The notes below the pieces were generated by a model that had not been told where the DNA came from, ran no database searches, and saw only the letters and a list, made by a program, of their open reading frames with translations. 64,000 nucleotides of DNA from Euglena gracilis. Taxonomy: Eukaryota > Euglenida > Euglenophyceae > Euglenales. Position numbers and translations under genes: made by a program. The first letter of the stretch is position 1; every line of letters begins with the position of its first letter. The stretch spans positions 44,601,540 to 44,665,539 of the forward strand of contig CP154955.1 in the NCBI GenBank assembly GCA_039621445.1, read 5' to 3'. Positions 51,965 through 61,021 of this stretch are shown here, in pieces.

Positions 51965-52081
51965 AAGAACTGTGTTTGGGCCAAGAGTTAGGGGGAGCCC
52001 AGGGGCGGGGACCGCGGCGCCGAAGGCGCCGCGGTCGCCCCTGGGCCCCCCTAAAACCTTGGCCCAAAACACTGTTCTTGT
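51965..52081. repeat. 117-bp near-perfect palindrome
   Basis: CAAGAACTGTGTTTGGGCC, AAGAGTTAGGGGGAGCCC, GGGG..CCGCGGCGCC, GAA and complementary second half. The inverted relative at 39345-40008 carries a MITE. Confidence 0.8.
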
Positions 52082-52488
52082 TTGAAATCTGTTGCTGGTC
52101 AGATTGGGAATTTTTAGTGACTTTTTGGACATTTTGGATCTCCCTTTTTTGAAGACATTTTTGGTCCTATGGGGTTGTGGAGGCGTTATGGACCAGAAAA
52201 AAAGCCAAATTTTCTGGTCAGGTGATCACAGCTGGCTGAACTTTGGATGGAACAGGCGGAAGGACGGAGCTGAAGATTATCATTTTCTGGGACTTCAGAA
52301 AAAGCATTCGGAAAATTTGCCCTGAACCAGTTGTTATCACTGGTCATCTGAAAGAAAAGCTTTTGGGTGAGGAGTGATTTGGCCACGTTAAACCTATTTT
52401 CTGGGCTCGACGCCTGTATTGTAATTCTATTCTATTGCAAGGCTGTGTTCCTGGCAACATGGCTTTGGTCAAAATCTGTGTTTCTAAA
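52082..52488. other. No gene recognised
   Basis: Low-repeat DNA without a supported frame. Confidence 0.3.
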
Positions 52489-52640
52489 AAAATGCAGAGT
52501 CTGCGTTTTAGGCACAGTTCTTGAGATAGAGATTGTTCTTGTCAAAATGGAAGAAAAAAAATGCATTCCGAAAAAATGCAGAGTCTGCGTTTAAGACACA
52601 GTTCTTGATGTAGAGATTGTTTCTTTCAAAATGGAAGAAA
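52489..52640. repeat. Tandem duplication, unit about 83 bp
   Basis: AAAAAATGCAGAGTCTGCGTTT, GGCACAGTTCTTGA, AGATTGTT.TT and AAAATGGAAGAAAA occur twice in a row. Confidence 0.8.
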
Positions 52641-52784
52641 AGCTGCATTCCGAAAAATTAACATTAAGTCATCCTTAACGGATTTCAGGCTGAAACCTAA
52701 AATGTCCCGAAACGGAACAAAAGGGCATTCAAAAAAAGGACACAAAAGGTCAGTCGATTTCCAAGACATCGGAAACCGTTTATG

Positions 52785-52945
52785 TCAGTCGATTTCCATT
52801 CAGGCGCCCGTTAGTGTCGGTCGATTTCCATTCAGGCGCCCGTTAGTGTCGGTCGATTTCCATTCAGGCGCCCGTTAGTGTCGGTCGATTTCCATTCAGG
52901 CACCCGTTAGTGTCGGTCGATTTCCATTCAGGCGCCCGTTAATGG
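52785..52945. repeat. 32-bp minisatellite, five copies
   Basis: Unit GTCGGTCGATTTCCATTC plus AGGCGCCCGTTAGT, perfect or with one change per copy. The TTAGTGTCGGTCGATTT junction reappears as the stem of the palindrome at 54355-54477. Confidence 0.9.
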
Positions 52946-53028
52946 GCCAAAAACCACTTTTTTGACCATATTTCCGTCCAGGCGGTTCGGTCGAATGAAT
53001 ATCAAGACAGGCGTCGGGCCCAGACAAA

Positions 53029-53092
53029 GGGGGTGCTACCCCCGTGACCCCCCCCCCGTGACCCCCCCCGTGACCCGCCCGTGACCCGAGAA
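53029..53092. repeat. (CCCCCGTGAC)n word array, locus 2
   Basis: Five units preceded by GGGGGTGCTA; orientation as at 50462 and 54293. Confidence 0.75.
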
Positions 53093-54292
53093 TCGAGCCT
53101 TCGATTTTCATACTATGCATCAACCTTCATCACTTCAGCCTTTCTTTTCATTCATCATTTCAGCCTGCTTTTTGATGTAGGAGGCGTTTTTTGTCGCTTT
53201 TCATCAATTTTCTTGTTCAAACCATCGAAAATTTGCTTTGACATGGTCTAAAAATGGAAAGAAATGCCAAGATTTGAGGTGAAAAAATTTTCGACCCAAA
53301 CAATGGCGCTTCTCGCGCGGCCCCCAAATTTGCCATTTTGTGTCCGAAAATGGTCATTTTTGGTCATTTTTGGGCCTCAAAAAAGTCGCGATTTTTTCAC
53401 AAATTTCTTTTTCTTGGCTATGCTAGGCACAGTGGGGGAGGGGGGGGTCCAGGGGGGGGGGGGCGAGCGGCCGCGCGGGCGGCCGCGCAGGGGGGGGGGG
53501 GAGGGGGAGGTCCCGGACCTCCCCGAGCGGCGCGCCTAGCCTCCATTGCGGGAAATTGGTGATGGACTTTTTGGTGGTCGCTGGCGGCCAGTCGCTAGCG
53601 ACCAAGTCTACTGACCATTGGTGGTCGGGCCGACCACCAATTTTAAGTTACCCTCCCTCCAAAAAAATTTTTTAATCCCCCCTCCAAAAAAATGCCTGAG
53701 TCGCGCTCCGTAGTCTTATGTGTGCAAGGTAATGATAAAGTCGCGCTATGGCTTCACAGAACAGGCGCAAAGAGAATTACTCAATTTTTTTTGTAAATGG
53801 TCCTCACCCCACCTTCCATTTGGACAACCAAACCCCTTTTTGGCACCCAACGTCCAACGCACCTCTACACCCAAAAATGGCCAAAAATCTTGTCCCCTAA
53901 AATGAAAAAAAGTGCCAGAAATTGCTGCATTTATGCAACAAAAACAGAATTTTTTGGCTATTTTTTCCCCCTTCAAAAACAGCGCCATTTTTTCAAAAAT
54001 GGCCCAAAATGCATCCCAGAAAATGTACTGGCAAGAAAATCCTGAAAAATTCCTTTTCAAAAAAATGAAAAAAAATGAAAAAAATGACCAATTTTGGATA
54101 TAAAAATCACCAAAAATGACCACTTTTAAACCAAAAGGCATTGTTTTGTTCAAAAATAGCCCAAAAATGGCCAAAAATGATTTCTTTTTGGGCCCAAAAA
54201 TCACCGATTTTAGGATGCATGCCGTCCTTCTCGTGATGGGATGCAATAACATGGATGCTGCCTCCCGACCACCTCCAAAGTGGCATACTTCC
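53093..54292. other. No gene recognised
   Basis: AT-rich segments with AAAATGGCCAAAAAT and GGTCATTTTTGG words (53330-53400, 53860-54200), a G/C-run block with GCGGCCGCGCGGGCGGCCGC at 53465-53490, and a CGCTAGCGACCA/GGTGGTCGG block at 53555-53640. No supported frame. Confidence 0.4.
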
Positions 54293-54347
54293 CCCGTGAC
54301 CCCCCCCCGTGACCCCCCCCGTGACCCCCCCGTGACCCGCACCACCC
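54293..54347. repeat. (CCCCCGTGAC)n word array, locus 3
   Basis: Five units ending CCCGTGACCCGCACC. The arrays at 53029 and 54293 flank about 1.2 kb in direct orientation. Confidence 0.75.
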
Positions 54348-54354
54348 CCAAAAT

Positions 54355-54477
54355 AGGTTTTAGAAAAATCGACCGACACTAACAGATTCAGCAGGGGCGC
54401 CGGGCGGCTCGCTTCGCTCGCTCGCGCCCGGCGCCCCTGCTGAATCTGTTAGTGTCGGTCGATTTTTGTATAGAAAC
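54355..54477. repeat. Perfect long palindrome
   Basis: AAAATCGACCGACACTAACA, GATTCAGCAGGGGCGCCGGG, a loop of GCTCGCTTCGCTCGC, and the full complement. Stem over 50 bp. A second palindrome (AGAAACCGTGTTTTGGGC...GCCCAAACACGGTTTCT) follows directly at 54471-54543. Confidence 0.9.
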
Positions 54478-54547
54478 CGTGTTTTGGGCGAAGATTTAAG
54501 ACTTTTAAAGTCTCGAAATCGGCCCAAACACGGTTTCTATATCAAGA

Positions 54548-54683
54548 AAGACCCCCCCTCCACCGGCTTTGTCCTGAGTCCGGGGGAGGGGGTCACCGGC
54601 TTTGTCCCGAGTCCGGGGGAGGGGGGTCTTGCTTTAAGTCGGTGACCCCCCCGCCGGACTCAGGACAAAGCCGGTGACCCCCC
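54548..54683. repeat. Inverted words CCGGCTTTGTCC(T/C)GAGTCCGG
   Basis: Two direct copies (54557, 54595) and one complement (GACTCAGGACAAAGCCGG, 54656) separated by G/C runs; the same architecture as the TA-flanked family ends. Confidence 0.65.
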
Positions 54684-55022
54684 TGATGAGGAAAATTATG
54701 TTTTTGTTGTGCGTGCCCTGTCTCCCACAGCCAAGATGATGCCGGCACAGGCCGTTGTCGTTGCTGAGGCTGGCTTGGGACCCACGCCAACCCCAACTGC
54801 ATTTTTGGCGAAATTAAAGGACTTCACGGAATCCACTCCAAAGAAGGAATCTGCGGACACAGTCCTTTTTGGGGACATTTTCTCACAATCTGTGCCTCAG
54901 CCTGATGGCAGCGCCAAAAAGTTGCTTCACAACTTCATTCATAGTCCACCCTCAAGGTGGAAAAGAAGGAGGATTGCTCGATGGGTTCCAGGGGGGGGGG
55001 GGCATATGGGGGAGGAAGGGTG
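54684..55022 (+). CDS. Hypothetical protein fragment
   Basis: Plus frame, open upstream of 54709. It reads ENYVFVVRALSPTAKMMPAQ, VVVAEAGLGPTPTPTAFLAK, LKDFTESTPKKESADTVLF and DIFSQSVPQPDGSAKKLLHN. Composition is protein-like until it enters a G run at 54990. No family is recognised. Bounded on the left by the word-repeat block 54548-54683, so it may be a captured gene piece. Confidence 0.35.
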
Positions 55023-55691
55023 ATGCACTTGGATTTTTTTTGACAGCCTAAAAAGTGTCGTTGAAAGTCATGGCTTTGACCACTCGGACCGTTCAGGTTT
55101 TCATGGACCAAAAGAGGCATGCTCACATCCCTGATGGGCTCAATAGACTCGGCCGGGGGGGGGGGGAGTTCTGGGTAGTCGATAGACCAGTCGATCGAAT
55201 GGTCGGTGAAATCCAAAACCCCGTTTCACTGCGAGGGGTCCTGGTCCCACAAGCGGCGCGCCCAGCCCGCATAGGCCATGACTTGTCGCTCTCTGGAGGT
55301 CAGGCCGATTAGGTCGGGCCGACCTCCACTGTGCTACAATACCTCCCCTTTTTTTGAAATTTGAGCCCCCCCCCCCTCAAAATTTGATTCTCTTCTGGCA
55401 GTGGCTTGAAGCTCCCCCCCCCCCTGAACCCCGGCTCCGTGCGGATGATTGGCTATGACGATCCCGGAGGTCGTACCGACCATGGTCGGGCCGACCTGGG
55501 TCGGGCCGACCGTTGGCTATGGCCTATCGACCATTGGAGGTCGGGCCGATTATCCGCATTACCCCCCCCCCTTTTTTGATTTTTAAGCCCCCCCCCCCCC
55601 CCGGAAACTTGAAGCAGTATTCAGTACACTTTGACTCAAAATGCATGGAAAAACATTGGAATGAGCTTGAAACTGGCAAAAAATCGTCCTA
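55023..55691. other. No gene recognised; MULE-like end fragments
   Basis: 55430-55560 carries GGCTCCGTGCGGATGATTGG, CTATGACGATCCCGGAGGTC and several GGTCGGGCCGACC half-sites, the same end type as 29883-31725. Confidence 0.4.
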
Positions 55692-55863
55692 CCCACCCCC
55701 CCCCCATATTGTCCCACCGACCTCTCCCCAAGAGGCCCGACGGGACAATATGGGGGGGGGACAATATGGGGGTACCAAAGGAAATTTCATTGACCGAGCC
55801 AAAAAAACCCCTCGTCGGCCGGGCCGAGGGACAATATGGGGGGGGGGACAATATGGGGGGGGG
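55692..55863. mobile_element. TA-flanked word-repeat element (word CATATTGTCCC)
   Basis: TA at 55690-55691 and 55864-55865; ends CCCACCCCCCCCC/GGGGGGGGG. CCATATTGTCCC once at the left and GGGACAATATGG four times. Hairpin ACCGACCTC...GAGGCCCGAC; core CCAAAGGAAATTTCATTG. Confidence 0.75.
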
Positions 55864-56101
55864 TATGTTAAAGAAAGAGACCCTAATGAACTTAATCGGC
55901 CTACGGCCTCCTCCGGGGGGGGGGGGCTGCCACCCCCGACCCCCCCCCCGCCCAAAATAACAATATCCCCTTGTGTGTGCAAGGCAAGGGTGGACAAAAC
56001 GCGCATCCTAACAAAATCCTTTTGTGTGTGCAAGGCAAGGATGGCCAAAACGCGCCCCCCAACAAACTCCCTTTGTGCTAACTTAGTCGGCCTACACCCC
56101 C
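55864..56101. repeat. Tandem block with GTGTGTGCAAGGCAAGG, inverted relative of 50560-50720
   Basis: CTTGTGTGTGCAAGGCAAGG, TGGACAAAACGCGC and CTAACAAAATCC occur twice in tandem (55970-56060). The complement (GCGCACGTTTTGGCCATCC, TTGCCTTGCACGCACAAGG) is at 50610-50650. Confidence 0.6.
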
Positions 56102-56451
56102 GGCCCCGAGCGGATTTCTGGAGGTGGTCGCTGTGGAGGTCGGGCCGACCTGGTCGGCCCGACCAGGAGGTCGGCCCGACCATGGTCGGCCCGACCTTAT
56201 CGACCTGTGACGGTCGGCCCGACCTGGTCGGCCCGACCTCCATTTTTTTGCACTCCCCCCCCCCTTTCTGGAAATTTCAGCCCCCCCCCTGAAAATTTTT
56301 TTTGTCCAAATCACCCCAAAACCAGTCAAAACCCACTTAAATGGCTCCAGAACCCCCCAATCGGGGGTGAATATGCAAAAACGTGGGGGGGATTTGCCCA
56401 TTTTGGGCCACCTTTGGCAAAAGAACACCTCTCCCCATCGGATTTTCAATA

Positions 56452-56658
56452 TCCCATGCCCCCCCCCATTGTGTACCCCCCCCCATTGTGTACCCCCTGG
56501 GCGCGAGAGGTACATAATGGGGGGGGGTAGCACCACCTTCTCCCCTGTCCCACCAAAGAAAAACTTGACCCCCCCCATTGTGTACCTCCCCCCCATTATG
56601 TACCTCCTGCCCGGTTTTGGCCTCCCGGGGGGAGGTACATAAAGGGGGGGGGGCATGG
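56452..56658. mobile_element. TA-flanked word-repeat element (word CATTGTGTACC) inside MULE-like copy 2
   Basis: TA at 56450-56451 and 56659-56660; ends TCCCATGCCCC and GGGGCATGG. CCATTGTGTACC three times, CCATTATGTACC once, complement GTACATAA(T/A)GGGG twice. The sister copy at about 37855-37872 (GCAATTATAGTGAAAATCC) lacks it, giving a direct empty site. Confidence 0.8.
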
Positions 56659-57672
56659 TAATTGCAAAATTTTGTACAAAAAGGATTTAGCCCTTCAAGT
56701 ACGTTGCCAACATAGAGGGGATTTTGTTATTTGAGGGGGGGGGTGCGGGGGGGGCGGAGCCCCCCCCCCCCGCCTATGAAAAAAGTGAGCCACAAAAACA
56801 ACTTATCCCCCGAGTATGTTGCCAACTCAGAAGGGATTTTGTTATTTGACGTTCGGATGGGGGTGGAGGGAGGAGTTTCCTGCCTCTCGTGATGCAGAAT
56901 GCTTGCATTTCTAAAGGATTTTCATGTAATCCCTGTTTCATCATTGTTTTTTTACCCCTCCGGGCCGCCATCAAGGGTCCACCGACCCCCCACCGTCCAA
57001 AGATTTCCATCTGGGGGTGTTTATGTTGGTGTAAGACACTTATTTGGACCCATCCGGACCATTTCCGGGTGATTTGGGCCCGCCACAGACGATGTTTGTG
57101 ACCACCGACCAGCCACCGACCTGTTTGCATGGGATTTTCTTCAGGGAGACTTAAATGTCGGCGATACTGACCCGTTAGTACATTAGAGTGGGTAGTCAGA
57201 CTACCAAATACCCTACCTACCCCGTCTCGCCAACTAGCTACCGACCATTAGTCGGCCGACTCCCCCCCCCCACCCCCCAGTCTACTGCCATGCGCCACGA
57301 AGGCCTCCTGGTCGAAGGCCGCGCAGCGGCCAAGGGCCACCGCAACAGCCGAAGGCTACTGCAATTCTGACCAACCAGTCGGCCAACTACCCAACACCCC
57401 CCACCCTGTCTCGCCAACTAGCTACCGACCATAAGTCGACCGACTCCCCCCCCCCCCCCAGGCTACCGCCATCCGCCCTGAAGGCCGCCTGGCCGAAGGA
57501 CGAAGGCCGTGCAGCGGCCGAAGGCCGCTGCAATTCAGAACTTGAAAAGTTGATGACGTTATTTAAAGGAGTAGGGTTAGGGTCAAGTTTCCATCCCTAA
57601 CTGTCCCACCCCATCCCCTCAACGTCGTTAAATTGGTGTCTGCAGGGGACCCAGCGAACCCAAAGAGGCGCC

Positions 57673-57762
57673 CAACTAGGGTTAAAAACATTGGGGGACC
57701 CGAGCGAGGCGCCGAAGGCGCCGAGCGAGGGTCCCCCAATGTGTATTAACCCTAGTTGGGCG
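57673..57762. repeat. Long hairpin, copy 3
   Basis: CAACTAGGGTTAAAAACATT, GGGGGACCCGAGCGAGGCGCC, GAAGGCGCC and complement; see 36828-36901. Confidence 0.8.
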
Positions 57763-58664
57763 CCTCTTTGGGGTAGCTGGTCCCCTGCAGGCACCACTTT
57801 TTCACGCATCAGTCACCGACCCTTCAGCTGGTCGATTGACCCTTCAACCATTTGGTGGCAGGTTGGAAGGGTGGGCTGGCTAGTCGGCCGACTAGTCGGC
57901 TGACTGGCCAATTGGTTGGCCGACCGACGACGCCAATTGGTCGGTTGGCCTAGTCGGCGGCTAGTCGGTGAGACAGGGGGGGGGGGCCAGTTGGCCGACT
58001 AGTCGGCGAACTACCGCGAACTACCCACTCTGTGCTACTGAGTCAACTGCCGACTTTTAAACCCCCCCCCCTGAAAGAAATCTTCGGATGGGGTGGAGGG
58101 GGGAGTTTTCTGCCTCTCGTGAGAGTCATGGCCAGTTTCCCCCCCCAGGACCCCCCCCATGACCCACCGGGGGGCGGTACCCACTTTAGAATAACCTGAA
58201 CTTGTGCTGCAAAATTTCTGCCAAAAAATGCGGGACCCACCAAGGACCCCTTACAGCACCCCCCCAGGACCCCCCCAGCACCCTCCGAAGGACCCCCCCA
58301 GGACCCCCCCCCAGGACCCCCCCAGGACCCCCCCAGCCCCCCCCCCAGGACCCCCCCAGGACATGGTCCTGGGGGGGGGGAGAACTGGCCATAAGTGCAT
58401 TTCCGGGTGATTTGGGGCCGCCACAGACCATTTTTATGCCCACCGACCACCCACCGACCACCCACCGACCAGGGGGGGGGGGGGGGCTTAAAAATGCAAA
58501 AAAGGGGGGGGGGGTAGTGCAAAAAAATGGTGGTCGGCCCGACCTGGTCGGCCCGACCTCCACAGGTCGGTCGACCACCTCCACAGGTCGGGCCGACCAT
58601 GGTCGGGCCGACCTCCACAGCGACCACCTCCGGAAATCCGCACAGAGCCTACACCCCCCGCCCA

Positions 58665-58790
58665 AAATAACCTAACTGTATCCCTAACCCTAACCCTAAT
58701 CCCCAGCCCTAACCGTATCCCTAACTCTAACCCTAGCCCTAACCCTAACCCTAACCGTATCCCTAACCCTAACTCTAACCATAGCTGGCA
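58665..58790. repeat. Degenerate CCCTAA tract
   Basis: About 17 CCCTAA, CTCTAA or CCGTAT units in a row; the longest telomere-like tract in the window. Orientation opposite to 30930-31010. Confidence 0.85.
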
Positions 58791-59014
58791 CTTCGTTTAA
58801 AACGAAGTCAAAAAAAAGCACGTTTTTTAATAATAAAAAAACATTTTTTTTTTGAAACCGTGTATTGGGGCTCTGGCTTCACGCCCGAACCGGCCTTCTG
58901 GACGCCGGTTCGGCGCAGAAATTTCTGCGCTGAACCGGTGTCCAGAACGCCGGTTCGGGCGGGAAAATGGCGTCCTGGGGACCGAAAATGAAAAGTGCCA
59001 AAAAGTGGTTTGTA

Positions 59015-59188
59015 CCCCCCCCCCCTTTATTGTCCCACCGACCTGCCCCCAGGAGGCCCGACCGGACAATAAAGGGGGGGGACAATAAAGGGGTACCAAA
59101 GGAATTTCATTGGACGGGCCAAAAAACCCCCCCGTCGGCCAGGGCCCAGGGACAATAAAGGGGGGGGGACAATGAAGGGGGGGGGTGG
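59015..59188. mobile_element. TA-flanked word-repeat element (word TTTATTGTCCC)
   Basis: TA at 59013-59014 and 59189-59190. CTTTATTGTCCC at the left, GGACAATAAAGG three times and GGACAATGAAGG at the right; the same hairpin and CCAAAGGAATTTCATTGG core as 55692-55863 but a different word. Confidence 0.75.
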
Positions 59189-59190
59189 TA

Positions 59191-60303
59191 GACATGAGGG
59201 AATCATATCTGAGCACTTTTTGGGGGGTATTTGGCCAGAAATTGGGGTATTTTGTGCACAATTTCCATTTGGCCAAATCTGGGGATTTTCTGAAATGGAA
59301 TACCATGCAGCAGGGCTGAAATCTAAGGCCATCTAAAACCCTTGAGAAGGGTTATCGATCAAGGGGCAACATGGCAGGTGAACAGTGGATTTTGGATTTT
59401 GCGAAAAGGGTCCAAAAATGGTAATTCTGAAAAAACCCACGGAGTCCAGCTAAAATTTCCTAACCATAATTCTGAAAAACCCAGGGGAGGGTCCAACCAA
59501 TTTTGAAAACACCCAGGGGGCCAAAATTTCCCAACGTAATTAACATTTCCCAACATTTTTGAAAAATTCCCGGGGGGGGGTGGGGGTCCAGCCAAAATTT
59601 CCCAACCGTACTTCTGAAAATGACCAAAATTGGGATGGACAGGGCCAAAGTGGTTCTTGTGACTCCTGACTGGAGTGGAGGTTTGAGCACAAATTGGAGA
59701 AGACTGTTGGACAGAATGACTGTGGACAGGGCTGCATTGAAGTGGAGAGAAGTTCTCAAACTTCAACCTCACTTCAACCTCAATCTAACTTCTTCCAACT
59801 TCAATCCAAATCCCGCCCCACCGGAAGATGAGTATTTGATGTGTTCTCCATGTGTGTTGTCCTTGAATGAACCATTTGAGTGCCCCAAATGACAAACCTG
59901 GCAAACCTAAATGATCCTAGGGGGGGCTCCAGCCAATTTTTTTTTCAACCGCGTTTGTGAAGAAACCCAGCCAACATTTCTGAACCGGAATTCTGAAAAA
60001 AGGGGGGATCAAATCCCAACCATAATTCTGGAAAAGAAACCAGCGGGGTCCAACCGAAAATTCGGCATTGCAAATCTGAAAAAATCTGGGGGGGGGTCCA
60101 GCCAAAATTTCCCAAACGTGATTCTGAAAAAACGTAGGGGTGGTCCAACCAAAAAAAATTTCCAAATCGTAATTCTGAAAAAAAAAACCTTTCGATTGAT
60201 GGGTAACCTGGCATCAGACGGATGAAAACTTCAATCGGCCGATCGACATGGCCATGAGCCCAAAGGATCCCAAAAATGCCCAAAAATGTTCAGAAACTGG
60301 GTA
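59191..60303. other. Degenerate tandem repeat of about 40-60 bp, no gene
   Basis: 59400-60190 repeats AATTCTGAAAAAA(C)CC, GGGG(G)TCCA.CCAA and AATTTCC(C)AACC about fourteen times, some with CCCGGGGGG. A short low-repeat insert (59640-59900) reads PHFNLNLTSSNFNPNPAPPE and may be chance. Confidence 0.5.
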
Positions 60304-60645
60304 CCGTGCCGCCCCCCCCCCCCGAGCTATTCCCCCCCCCCCCCGAGCTATTCCCATTGGGGGTACGGGAATAGCTCACTGTCATAGCACTTTTTATAAA
60401 GAACTTCCTAAGAAAGTGGTCAAAAATCGACGTTTTGGACCATTTTCAAAAATCACCTTTTGGCAAATGTGCACAAAATTGACCATTTTTTGCGAACATC
60501 CAAAAAAGTTGCCAAAAATGACCAAGGTTGGCCGTTCGTTTTTTTTAAAACAAAAACAACATGTTTTTTTTAAAAAAATGTTTTTTTAAAAAAAACAAAA
60601 AAAAACGCCATAGGGGGTTTGGGTGAAAATTTTTTTTGGGAGAAG

Positions 60646-60655
60646 TATTATATAG
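60646..60655 (+). promoter_or_regulatory. TATA-like box before the BED-hAT gene
   Basis: TATTATATAG, about 32 bases upstream of the proposed ATG at 60687. Confidence 0.35.
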
Positions 60656-60795
60656 TTTCCCCTTTTTGTGCAGCTTATTTCTTCACATGCCTGGAAGAAA
60701 CGAAGATAGCGTTTGGAAGGCATTCGCAAAGTTCAAGCCAGCTGGGAAGTCATATAACTGGGGAAGGTGCAATGGATGCCAGAAAGAGCTTCCTG

Positions 60796-60842
60796 GTGTG
60801 TTGGTGTTTGTTTGACTTTTTTGAATGATTGCATTCTTTCAG
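60796..60842 (+). other. Intron 1 of the BED-hAT gene, 47 bases
   Basis: G|GTGTGTTGG ... TTGCATTCTTTCAG|GG. Removing it restores phase across the BED finger. Confidence 0.7.
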
Positions 60843-60979
60843 GGTTGGTGGATCGCTTGCGTGAGCATGCGGATACCTGTGACGCTTTGCAAGGAAAGGG
60901 GATGTGGGAGAAGTCTTCTCAACCACCGACGAAAAAAGTCAAGCAAACCGTCCTCACCTTTGGAGCGACAACAATTGAG

Positions 60980-61021
60980 GTACTTTTTTTAAGAGATATA
61001 TTTTTGAAAATCAAAATGCAG
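60980..61021 (+). other. Intron 2 of the BED-hAT gene, 42 bases
   Basis: GAG|GTACTTTTTTTAAG ... TCAAAATGCAG|GTTG. Length is a multiple of three without a stop, so retention would not break the frame. A third candidate is 61414-61466. Confidence 0.55.

Larger units (their letters stand above)
56102..58649 (-). mobile_element. MULE-like element copy 2, TSD TACACCCCC
   Basis: Ends GGCCCCGAGCGGATTTCTGG and its partner CCGGAAATCCGCACAGAGCC. TACACCCCC at 56093-56101 and 58650-58658 is a 9-bp target duplication, the size usual for Mutator-like elements. The interior is collinear with 36009-38135 in reverse. No transposase recognised. It contains the TA-flanked element 56452-56658, CTCGTGAGAG and AGGACCCCCC arrays (58250-58370) and the hairpin 57673-57762. 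Confidence 0.7.

Noticed and set aside
52785-52945. CRISPR-like array
   Set aside because: Units are directly contiguous with no spacers; it is a minisatellite in a eukaryotic context.
58665-58790. True chromosome end
   Set aside because: The tract is degenerate and followed by more than 5 kb of other sequence; it is interstitial.
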